A DNA stretch of 64,000 nt from Uloborus plumipes (lineage: Eukaryota > Arthropoda > Arachnida > Araneae > Uloboridae), in contig JAXGGA010003888.1 in assembly GCA_038373865.1 (NCBI GenBank), positions 31,899 through 95,898 on the forward strand, read 5' to 3'. The first letter of the stretch is position 1, and each line of letters opens with the position of its first letter. Below the pieces are notes generated by a model, which ran no database searches, was not told the origin of the DNA, and was given only the letters and a program-made list of their open reading frames with translations. Below, piece by piece: positions 46,566 to 57,378 of the stretch. A program made the position numbers and the translations under genes.

Positions 46566-47055
46566 ACAATGTGGTTGCGAAAATACTATATTTTTCTGTA
46601 CAAATATATATTCGTCTATATGGGTATATACTCATTTACACAAGATAATATTGGTAGATATATACATATATACGTAACACGTATATGCTCGAGTATAGAC
46701 GTATATATTCGCATATTCTGGTATATACATGAATATAACTCGCGTAACAAGTATGTGCACGTACATTCACATATACATCTGCATATACATAAATACAAGA
46801 ATATAATTGTATGTGTACATAAATTCTAATGTCCCCAATATTATATGTATGTATATAACTCTATCTTCGCATACAATCGTGTGTACACTTAAGTACTCAC
46901 AAACAGACACGTACGTTTACACCTTTGATGTATTCGTGTATATTTTCATGTATACACTTGCATGCACATGTATATTCAAATAGACAAGTACGTACACGCA
47001 TTTTATATGTCTATACTGGTATTCATACATTCATGTGTCCGTATATATACTGCAA
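46566..47055. repeat. 500-bp degenerate 'gtatatac/acatatac' tract
   Basis: Dense alternating purine-pyrimidine words (tatata, gtatac, acgtat, catata) without a fixed period. The open frames over it on both strands are artefacts of this composition. It resembles an old, mutated (TA)/(CATA) microsatellite. Confidence 0.7.
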
Positions 47056-47634
47056 CAAATTTTGTTAATAGTTTTTACTTTCATGTTCTTTTGTGCTTAA
47101 TTTGCCATAATATTGCTATATTTGGCGTTTATCCCAATAGTTTCCACTTAGAATTATCACAGTTCCTGTAATTTTACCTGCGTGTTGACTTTCCTGCTAC
47201 ACATCATTTAACATCATGTCTGTAGGACTAGTGAGAAATTTATGAGATATCGCCTATCGCTAAGTTTGCATCATTTTTGGTAACTTACTTTTGGCGCCAA
47301 ATTTAGCGAAAAATTGGTAAATGTCGGCTTGGCGAAATTTTGAACCTAACATGTAATTAGTATAACATTTTTTGAATGAACAATCCATGCAGACATGTAT
47401 TTTGTATAATACACGTGTACACACGTATATATTCGTAGATGCACGCATATACTCGTTCATATTCGTTTTACCATTATAAATAACATAACATATAAACATT
47501 AAGATTATTTATAATGGTTTTACATCTATTTTCAACCATAAATTACTTTACCCCTTGGTATGACCACTTTTCCACTACCCCCATGAGGTAAAATGGTCAT
47601 AGATACATGGAGAAATGAAAGGGTTATAAGACTA

Positions 47635-47744
<110 letters not shown>

Positions 47745-47936
47745 AAAAAACAACAAAAAAAAGGAGAAGTGCTTGGAACTTCTTGTACTTATTTTCCACC
47801 TAGGTTGAAAAATCTCGATTTTATGACCACTTTCCCCCACCAAATCTTTGTGTTTCCCCCAATTTTATTTAAAAGGGCACTACTCCCTAGCCGGATTTTT
47901 TTCATCTCCTAATAGACCCTCTTTACTGTTTTGAAG

Positions 47937-47977
47937 TTCAAAAGCAAATCTTTCATGGGGAAAGATTTGCTTTTGAA
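47937..47977. other. Perfect 17-bp hairpin
   Basis: ttcaaaagcaaatcttt (47937-47953), a 7-nt loop, then its exact complement (47961-47977). A second, shorter hairpin follows at 47984-48019 (ttacatcca/tggatgta). No transcript evidence can be read from sequence. Confidence 0.7.
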
Positions 47978-48020
47978 TCCAATAGCTTACATCCAATTGC
48001 TAGCTACTGGATGTACGCTA

Positions 48021-48512
48021 CTAATGAAACCTTCTATACTGTAGGCGTAATAAAATTTCTCATATTAATACTTTATGTTTGAGCTGAAGTAGCATTTTAT
48101 CTTTGTTATCTTACCAACATTACCACAGCAATGCAAATGAAAATAAATCTGCTTCAACAGCTACATTTGTTTACTGCGTATGACACAGAGAAGCGATAGG
48201 CAATAGAATACGAAACTAAAAAAAAAAACCTAAATGGTACGCTTTCTGTCACGAAACTCTAGTATATGTTATAGATACTGCATAAAGGGAAATTAAAGCT
48301 ATAAACAAGTTCAATACAACTTGTATTTATGAATGCTTAATATGAGTGTTTTTTTAATAATGAAAATTAGCGCCAGGGGAAAAACTAGGAGGGGATTACC
48401 GATGAAACCCGTTCTGTCGGCTGGGATGCTCTTGAGCGTGAATGAAGGTCAGATGATACATTTTAGTTGCATGATATTAATAGTTCGTTTGCATACTTAA
48501 GGAAAAAGACCC
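48021..48512. other. Intergenic, nothing recognised
   Basis: No supported feature. Confidence 0.4.
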
Positions 48513-49467
48513 TCCGTGGGAAATTTGATGAGGAAATTGTGGGACCAATTTTAATGCATTCCTTATGGCCTATATAACTATGCCTCACCAGGTGTTTTTC
48601 TTGAATTCGTGTCAGACAGCCTGTATGACGTCATCAATCCAAGATGGCGGCTTTACACTTTATACTGATAAGTATTTGCAATTATGTTTCAATTTTTGGG
48701 TATTTCGTGACAATTTTTGGTGAATTTACTTGTTTAATATTCTATTACTATTATTATCATGAGTTTACTTAAAATATTTATTTTATTTTTTTATTAACTT
48801 TTTTTTTTTATTTTTTTCGGATAAATCTTTTTTATATCTTGCCATTCCGAATAAACTAGTTTAAACGTGCTTCGGGTGAGTTTTCGTAAAAAAATACTGT
48901 TAATTTTAAAACTAAAATTACTAAACCTTATTTCAGTTGAACCTCGTTAGTTCGAATACGCTTTTACGAATCACGGCTAAAGCGAACTACATTTGCGATC
49001 CTATAGTCCGTGGAGTTAGTGCAAAAATATTTCACTTCCGGACACCAGTCTGAAATTTTATGTGGGGCTTATATTCACATAGGAGGGCAAAAAAACGCCG
49101 GGAGACACTTGATCGGAGGTCAAGGTCATTCCTGCGATGACGTCATCGAAATGGCCGCTTTTACAGGTAAATACGTTCGTTTAACTGCTTAAAACTCCAT
49201 CATAGATTGAAATATTGCAAAACTCAAATATATCATCTGAAAGCTCTAAAAAAGAGCTATTTAGAAAGATTTAATTTTTCTTTCTGGGGTCAAGGTCCCA
49301 CCTGTAATGACGTCATCAAAATGGCCGCTTTTACAGGTAAATACGTTTGTTTAACTCCCCCTAAAACTCCATCATAGATTTAAACATTTCAAAACTCAAC
49401 TATATCATCTGAAAGTACTTTAAAAGATCTACTTAGAAAGATTGAATTTTTCTTTCACAATTTTCAG

Positions 49468-49671
49468 CTCTTAAATCCGCGTCAGTGGGGATGGAAAGAA
49501 ATTGGCGATGAGTGTGAACCCCTTTGGTTTTCAAACCCTGAAATAACAATGGATAAATTACGAGAACTAATATCATGCAAATGCAAAGAAATGTGTACTC
49601 GATGTAGATGTATCAAATCATGTCTAAATTGTACACTTCTTAGCAGCTGTGAAAGCCAGTGCAATACCTGA
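49468..49671 (+). CDS. C-terminal exon of a cysteine-rich TE-associated protein
   Basis: A T-rich tract ending 'ttttcag' precedes 67 codons that begin LLNPRQWGWKEIGDECEP and end CESQCNT at TGA (49669). The pattern is a W-x-W motif, an acidic/proline stretch, then about ten cysteines in CxC pairs (ISCKCKEMCTRCRCIKSCLNC). It resembles the conserved ends of large uncharacterised arthropod and cnidarian proteins that I associate with transposons, with a 'WGW ... CxCK ... C.C.K.GL.CT..C' tail. It is probably a final exon, since AATAAA occurs downstream at about 49916. No 5' exons are present, so the gene is truncated. Confidence 0.55.
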   Translation, partial: LLNPRQWGWKEIGDECEPLWFSNPEITMDKLRELISCKCKEMCTRCRCIKSCLNCTLLSSCESQCNT

Positions 49672-50074
49672 AACATTCTTAAAAAAAATCAGTTTTCCTT
49701 GTATAACAGAGTTAGTTTTTTTGTATTAAAACGTGTATTTTTTTCCGTATTTCTTTTATATAATTGAAATGCAAGCATTTTTGACACAATTATTGATGCC
49801 GATAATATTAGTTACATCTCAGCTTCATTAGGAGCTTTGACTCTGCTTGTTTCTGCATTGCAACATCTGTTACATTCAATATCTACATAAAATACCGATA
49901 AATAGTTCGTAAGTAATAAAATTGGAAAAAAAAAATTATAATGCATGCATCACAACGAAATTTTTACCTCAAAGTCGGAAAATACAAAGAAATTGTCTTT
50001 TTTATAAATTTTCAATTTAAAATTGTTATAACCTATCAACTATTTGTCTTAGAAAATAAAACCAAGTACTATAA

Positions 50075-51575
50075 AATAGCTCTTTTAAAGCACTTTCGGA
50101 TGATATATTTCAGTTTTGCAATATTTAAATCTATGATGGACTTTTAAACAGTTACATAAACGCATTTACCTGTAAAAGCGGCAATTTTGATGACATCATC
50201 ACAGGTGTGCCCTTGACCTCAGAAAGAAAAATTAAATCTTTCTAAATAGATATTTTAAAGCGCTTTCAGATGATATGTTTGAGTTTTGCAATATTTCAAT
50301 CTATAATGGAGTTTTAAGCAGTTAAACGAACGTATTTACCTGTAAAAGCTGCCATTTTGATGACGTCATCACAGGTGTGCCCTTGACCTCAGAAAGAAAA
50401 ATTAAACCTTTCCAAATAGCTCTTTTCAAGCGCTTTCAGATGATATATTTGAGTTTTGCAATATTTCAATCTATAATGGAGTTTTAAGCAGTTAAACGAA
50501 CGTATTTACCTGTAAAAGCGGCCATTTTGATGACGTCATCACAGGTGTGCCCTTGACCTCAGAAAGAAAAATTAAACCTTTCTAAATAGCTCTTTTCAAG
50601 CGCTTTCAGATGATATATTTGAGTTTTGCAATATTTCAATCTATGATGGAGTTTTAAGCAGATAAACGAACGTAATTACCTGTAAAAGCAGCCATTTTGA
50701 TGACGTCATCACAGGTGTGCCCTTGACCTCAGAAAGAAAAATTAAATCTTTCTAAATAGATATTTTAAAGCGCATTCAGATGATATGTTTGAGTTTTGCA
50801 ATATTTCCATCCATAATGGAGTTTTAAGCAGTTAAACGAACGTATTTACCTGTAAAAGCGGCCATTTTGATGACGTCATCACAGGTGTGCCCTTGACCTC
50901 AGAAAGAAAAATTAAACCTTTCTAAATAGCTCTTTTCAAGCGCTTTCAGATGATATATTTGAGTTTTGCAATATTTCAATCTATGATGGAGTTTTAAGCA
51001 GATAAACGAACGTAATTACCTGTAAAAGCAGCCATTTTGATGACGTCATCACAGGTGTGCCCTTGACCTCAGAAAGAAAAATTAAATCTTTCTAAATAGA
51101 TCTTTTAAAGAGGTTTCAGATGACATGTTTGAGTTTTGCAAAATTTCAATCTATGATGGAGTTTTAAGCAGTTAAACGAACGTATTTACCTGTAAAAGCG
51201 GCCATTTTGATGACGTCATCACAGGTGTGCCCTTGACCTCAGAAATAAAAATTAAATCTTTCTAAATAGATCTTTTCAAGCGCTTTCAGATGATACATTT
51301 GAGTTTTTTCATTTTTGAGTCTATGATGGAGTTTCAGGGGGAGTTAAACAACCGTATTTACCTGTAAAAGCGACCATTTTGATGACGTCATTACAGGTGG
51401 GACCTTAACCTTAGAAAGAAAAATTAAATCTTTCTAAATAGCTCTTTTTTAGAGCTTTCAGATGATATATTTGAGTTTTGCCATATTTCAATCTATGATG
51501 GAGTTTTAAGCAGTTAAACGAACGTATTTACCTGTAAATGCGGCCATTTCGATGACGTCATCACAGGAATGACTT
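50075..51575 (-). repeat. Nine-unit, 170-bp tandem array with TGACGTCA in nearly every unit
   Basis: Units repeat at an almost constant 170 bp. TGACGTCA (TGACATCA in the first unit) lies at 50191, 50361, 50531, 50701, 50871, 51041, 51211, 51383 and 51553, followed by 'tcacaggtgtgcccttgacctcag'. A two-unit block is itself repeated: variant bases 'gataaacgaacgtaattacc' and 'aaagcagcc' occur at about 50661-50700 and again 340 bp later at 51001-51040. Two inverted units lie in the left arm (49138 and 49308). Confidence 0.9.
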
Positions 51576-52186
51576 TGACCTCCGATCAAGTGTCTCCCGG
51601 CGTTTTTTTGCCCTCCTATGTGAATATAAGCCCCACATAAAATTTCAGATTGGTATCCGGAAGTGAAATATTTTTGCACTAACTCCACGGACTATAGGAT
51701 CGCAAATGTAGTTCGCTTTAACCGTCATTCGTTATAAGCGAGTGCGAACTAACGAGGTTCAACTGAAATAAGGTTTAGTAATTTTAGTTTTAAAATTAAC
51801 AGTATTTTTTTGCGAAAATTCACCCGAAGCACGTTTAAACTAGTTTATTCGGAATGGCAAAATATAAAAAAGATTTATCCGAAAAATTAAGAAAAAAATA
51901 GTTAATAAAAAATTAAAATAAATATTTTAAGTAAACTCATAATAATAATAGTAATAGAATATTAAACAAGTAAATTCACCAAAAATTGTCACGAAATACC
52001 CAAAAATTGAGACATAATTGCAAATACTTATCAGTGTACAGTGCAAAGCCGCCATCTTGGATTGATGACGTCATACAGGCCGTCTGACACGAATTCAAGA
52101 AAAACACCCGGTGAGGCATTGTTGTATAGGCCATAAGGAATGCATTAAAATTGGTCCCACAATTTCCTCATCAAATTTCCCACGGA

Positions 52187-55100
52187 ATGTAGTATGCCCC
52201 CCTACTATAAGTTAAGTATGTGCAGTTTGAGATCTAGTCTGAGCATTTACCAAATAAAAGTATTTTCAGTTCTTACTGATGATGCAGTTCATTTGTGCCT
52301 ACAAGTAAAGAAAAGTTATCCTCAACAACTGACTTCAAAAGAGCCAAATTGTTGATTTATATTGTTTTGTTTAATTATTTTATTATTATCGAATAACTAT
52401 ACTGTTTTTATTATGTTCAGGGGGAGACCTTAAATATTTAAATGCACATGAGTTATCTAACTTTGATTTATTGATTTATTTTTCATATTGCTTTAGTCAA
52501 TACACAAATTTCACTTTTATGGTCTACGCTTGAAATTTCGGGATAACAAGCATGCGGTAGAAACGTTTTCATACATTAACACTGTATAAACTGCAAATAT
52601 TACATAACTATCAATCTACATAAAGGGAAGAATACATTTTTTCGGAACTGCAGAAACGTATCTACTTCACCCTCGATAGCAGAAAAAGTGTATAATTTCA
52701 AAGCGCATTACGAGCAAATTTGATCAATTTATTGTTCTCCCGAAAGCACTTTTCAATCGATAAAAAATACTTGTTAGTATTTTATTTAATGGAAGCAAGA
52801 AATTATCGAAATAACCTCATTATGTACAAATTTAACAGTTTACACACAAACTGTCCATGATCTTACATGGAGCATTACTCTCATATTTTTTAAAAACTTG
52901 TGGACAGCTTACAAAATTTAATCATATAAAATAAATGTCATGCTTTGTTGCAAAATAGTTGCAATTAGTCATCTGCCTTATTTATTTTTTTTCCGAAAAC
53001 ATCAGCTACAATATCAATCAAATATACTTCACCTTTCTTTTCCCCCTAAGAGAAAACGACAAACACTTTTAACTGCTTATATATGTTTTCTTGTTAATCA
53101 TAACAGCAACTCATATCATACTACTACAGAATTGCTTACAAATATTCTAAATCTAAAAAATATTTCTAAAACAATAAAAAGACCCAATTTACATTCCTTA
53201 TATTATTTGTTGCCTGAGATTCTTTTAAAAAGTTGTCTTTCAAAAATCATCATCATTACAAAATATGATATTGGTGGCTCACCTAACCTGGATTTTGAAA
53301 AATAACGAACAATCCATTTTAGGTCTGTAATTAATTTTGAACTGACTTCCCCGATATACCATAGTAAAATTAATTGGTAGAAACGTAGTGTAGACATGTG
53401 AATGGATGTTACGGATGCAATACAGAAGAAAAAAGCCTTTAAACAATGTCGTCTGTAGACTGTATTTAAGAAAGCAAGCAGCAACAATTAGCATCATTAC
53501 AAGAATAAATGCTCTACGACGAACCTGTTGCACGTCAATCAGCTATGCTTTTATTTGACGCAAAAATACAATGTCATGCCAGTAATGGGGAACAAGTGAC
53601 AACATAAACTGAAGAATGGAGAATTTAGTATTTGGCAGAAAAACTGGCTGATTTTTTTTTTTCTAAATCGTTTATTAATTAAAAAGCAATCTAAATTTAA
53701 AGTTGCATCTCTTATCTGATTGAAAGAAATTTAATTTTTCAATAAATATTTGACTCTCTAAAATGAAAAAATTGCACATGAAGAGTAAGAAAGATTATTT
53801 TACTTGATTTGACAGTAGCTGAAAGGAAAGTTCTCACGTTTCCCCCTGAAACTACTATTTTTCCTTGTTGCGTAAGCCTTAACTAAAGAAAAAAAATACT
53901 ACATTGACAAAAAAAATCCTTTTTTTTATCGTTTATGAGAGAGATTAAAGAATTCCACTATTCTAGTAGCTGTAATTTGCTACTCCGTGGTTATCGATAA
54001 TTTGAGTGCATCATAAAAACTCTTCACTAAATGCGGAGGTTACTCTTTCGAAGCCATCATAAAATTCCTCTTTTGTTGAGAGAAAGTGTTGATTTTTATG
54101 GGAGAACGTAGAACATTTTTATGAAAGAAAAGAAAAAAGAATCGTTCTGGAGTGGATGATAACAAATATTATTTTCGTTTAAAACTCGAACATTGATAGG
54201 AAAGTTCCAGGGAAACTTATTACTTGTTTTGTCTCCGAAGGAAAAAAATTAAATGATTCTATTTTAAATGCATTGCAATGTGGATCCAACATATTTATAT
54301 TCAATTTCATTATTATTATTATCATGATGATGATTGAAATATCAGGAAACAAAGACAGTGTCTTTTCTCAAAAAAAATTTTTTGCAATGACGTATTTACA
54401 TTCAACTAAAGTCATTTGCAATTTTTTCATCCACCTTGTTATCCCAAAATGTACGCTGCATACGTGATGGAGTTTTTTAACCGTCTTTATTGTATTTTTT
54501 TTCTTTCTTATTTTTCATTTGCCCGTCGCATTGTAAACAATTGCATGAATTATCAATTTATGAAAATACTGATTTAATAATTCAAAGACATTTTGAGGTT
54601 CAGAATATTCTCTTTATTATTATTATAATGAAAATTTTTAATTCTGCGTAACTTTTTCAGCAGATGAAATGTTTTTTAATTTCTATTGAAGCGTTGTCGA
54701 AAGCTTTATAGCAATGTTTGAAAGTGATAGTGCCCATGCATACAGGCCCATCATTTGGGCAATCAGGGCTCTATGGTCAGGGAGAACATTTGCTTCAGCC
54801 TTTTCCATTCTATGGCAACTGATGATTTTTAGAAGAGACTTTTTTTTTTCTTTGTGGCTCTTGGAAAATAGCCTTTTTTTGAATCCTACCACTGGGAGGC
54901 TCTTGTCAGCGGATGTATTTTTGCCATTAACACACCTACTCGATTATTAACATCGCCATTTTTTTTATTTATTGTAATGTTTCGAAAGATTGTTGTTTAT
55001 GTAGGAGAGCGTGAGATGTGGTTTTTAGAGAATAGGTTTTGGGGTCTGACCGCAAAACCAAAAGATGCGACATACAATTCCTTTTGAAATCCCTCTGCCC

Positions 55101-55984
55101 CCTTTCGGAAAATTTGAAATTACAGGCCTAGATTTTAGCCACTACTATTCAAGAAAACCTGCCAGATTGAGCAATTCCTCATGTTTGTTTTACCTTGGAA
55201 GTTTTAGATAAATGAATTTTAAATTATTAAACGGAATCATTAAACATCAATTCTTTAAGCTCTTGTGCATTCGCTCCAATATTTGCATTTATGAATTGCC
55301 ACCCATGTCTAAATAATAGTTTTCACTTCAAAGCACTTCTTCTAATGATAAAATTTTTCGCCAAGTCTCCTACATTGCATCCACAATACGTTTTCTCTCA
55401 ATTTCTCAAATAAAAAATTCTTCCTTATAGACATTTTGTGGTTCGTGAATTCCTCCCCTCGAATCTTCAGCAACATCTGTTTTCCCTGCTGCGATTTGAA
55501 TGAGCTTTGTATAATGTATAAGCTCCATCATCCAGGGATCGAATGATTGCAAGATCTTCTCGGTTTGATTTGCCCTGAATGACGTACGTATTTCTTTTTC
55601 TTTTTAACAAAATACATAGTGATCACATGATCTTGGTTACAAATGTTTACAACAATCTATAAAATTGAAACCTAGTGATTTAGATGAGTCATTATTGCAC
55701 AAAAAGTACAAAATTTTGAAGAGTTAAAATAAAAATCTCAAATATTTTAGATAGACACCAAATTTTTCTTCGTAAGTTTTGCATTTTTTTTTTTTTTTTT
55801 TGAGAAATTCACAAGTTAACTTGCAGGATAAATAAATTCAACAATGGTAATTGAATTAGAAAGAGAGGCAAAAGTTTCAGAAAAATTACTGCGCAAAAAT
55901 TAGTCAAATGAACAATGACAAATAAATTAAAGAAAGAGTCTAAGTTTCGAAAAAGTTGATTTTGAAATGAAGGAACGTGATAAA
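52187..55984. other. Intergenic; no supported gene
   Basis: About 3.8 kb, mostly AT-rich. The 121-codon plus-strand frame (52940-53305) and overlapping minus-strand frames (53203-53533) are rich in isoleucine, leucine and serine without domain features. Overlapping frames at 54683-54950 are equally ambiguous. There is a T18 run near 55787. Confidence 0.35.
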
Positions 55985-56330
55985 AAGTATAGAGGAACCA
56001 TTTTCACTCTCCAAGCTGCGATTCGAATATTCGAATGTCTCCTGCCGAAGCGGGCCAACGCGACAGACGACAGAGGACAGAACCACTTTCCCCGCGACGA
56101 AGGGGTGCACGTGGCCGCCACACGAGACCGCGCCGGGATTGAGGGCGACCCCCGGCGAGGTCTTGGGCAACCAAGAAAGAACGCATGGATGCCCTTTGGG
56201 CAATAACTCGCAAAATTTAACGACTCCGTCTTTAGAGCCAGATAATGGCGTTGGCGTTATTGTGGCTGGAAGGCAATCATGACTTTTTAGCCCATTGTTG
56301 TTAATTGGAGGCACTATTTATAGCCCCGGG
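55985..56330. promoter_or_regulatory. CpG-rich island, possible promoter or conserved element
   Basis: Strongly CG-rich (gcgacagacgacag, ccccgcgacgaaggg, gagaccgcgccgggatt, cgacccccggcgagg) in AT-rich surroundings and outside any recognised repeat. It is followed at 56319 by 'tatttatagccccgggc', which looks TATA-like. Several open frames overlap on both strands (up to 124 codons minus, 101 plus), as expected from base composition, and none is recognisable. It may be a host promoter or first exon, or an unrecognised repeat. Confidence 0.3.
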
Positions 56331-56443
56331 CTGGAAATTATTAGCTCCGGAAGTTGGTTTCTCTGTGCTATTTACGTTCTTTTGTTTTTCGTGAGCGATA
56401 TGAGTTATTAGCGGTGAACTCCCGATTATCCAATGAACTATGT

Positions 56444-57189
56444 CAGTGGCGTAACTATGGGGGGGGTGTTTTGGGGACAACCCCCCCCCCCGAAACGTTA
56501 ATCCAAAAAAATGCAAAAATGAGGTTAAAAAATGTAAAAAATCCTAGAATGAAAAAGTACGATTGTCCTGTGAATATCATAGTGTTACAGACTTCATTGC
56601 CACCCCCACCCCTTCCCAGAACCATTAAGGATCGTCTTTTTTAGGAAATAAATGTCAAAAATTTCCGAGGGTAGGCCTCTAAACCCCCCCCATTATCATC
56701 GAAATTCGTCTGAAATTGCGTTTTTGGAGCTCAAATTTCGAAAAAAATCGCTTGGAAGAATTTCTGTATCCTATCATTTTTATTCACATTATCAAAAATG
56801 GCCGACAATCGTGTTTTACGGACTGAGTAAGAGATCGAACATCCTCTCCTAGAACATCACCAAGATAGTCGAGAATGGAGTTTTCAAAAGTACAATTTAT
56901 GAAAATTTCCGGGGGCGAACTCCCGGACACCCCTTCCATTTTTCTGCAGTAATATTTCTTAAGACTACAGCACAATTCCAGTGTCAAAGGTTGTTACTCT
57001 TTGAAAGGCTGTCCAGTAAGTACGCATTTTCAAGTGCGTACTACATATACTATATACACACATACATACAAAGTGTGGGAGAAAGGGGGTTGCCCCTCCC
57101 GCCCCCCCCCCCCCCCCCCGCCGCTTTTTTAACCTCGTGACAACTTTGAATATAACCCGCCTGGAAACCAACGAGTAGTTACGCCACTG
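56444..57189. mobile_element. Non-autonomous hAT element, CAGTGGCGTAACTA ends
   Basis: Ends CAGTGGCGTAACTA and (inverted) CAGTGGCGTAACTA, with flanking 8-mers AACTATGT (56436-56443) and AACTGTGT (57190-57197), one mismatch apart. CAGTGGCG-starting ends with an 8-bp duplication are typical of hAT. The 746-bp interior contains G and C homopolymers (about 56460, 56484 and 57101-57119) and no transposase. Confidence 0.8.
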
Positions 57190-57378
57190 AACTGTGTGGG
57201 GCGAGTATCGTGAATTGGGGAAAACCTACTGACAAAGCCCGACTAATAAAACATGAGGACTTATGCTCACAATACTTTGGAGTCTTCCTCTCCTCTATGT
57301 TCTATCTTTTTAAGTCAATGCAAAATTATCTTCAACTTTTTCGCATTGTCGATGCAATCTCTTTTGTGGGTCATTGTA

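Larger units (their letters stand above)
48513..52186. mobile_element. 3.7-kb foldback element with satellite arms and a coding insert
   Basis: Tips TCCGTGGGAAATTTGATGAG and its inverted copy mark a 3674-bp element. The outer arms (about 48513-49200 and 51500-52186) are highly similar inverted copies. Inside them lie 170-bp units, about two on the left and nine on the right, so the arms are unequal in length. A unique core (49468-50075) holds a cysteine-rich exon and 3' sequence. I could not define a target duplication. The architecture fits a foldback (FB/TU-type) element. Confidence 0.85.

Noticed and set aside
46569..46829. Open frames on both strands in the 46.6-46.8 kb region
   Set aside because: They arise from the alternating TATAC/ACATAC composition. 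Both strands are open for the same reason, and the peptides are I/Y/H-rich and repetitive.
49010..49192. 60-codon frame MELVQKYFTSGHQSE... with a near-identical copy at 51506-51688
   Set aside because: The two copies are the inverted arms of the foldback element. The frame is preserved because the arms are recent copies, and nothing else supports coding.
50191..51560. Regularly spaced repeats considered as a CRISPR array
   Set aside because: Units are contiguous 170-bp satellite repeats without unique spacers, in eukaryotic DNA.
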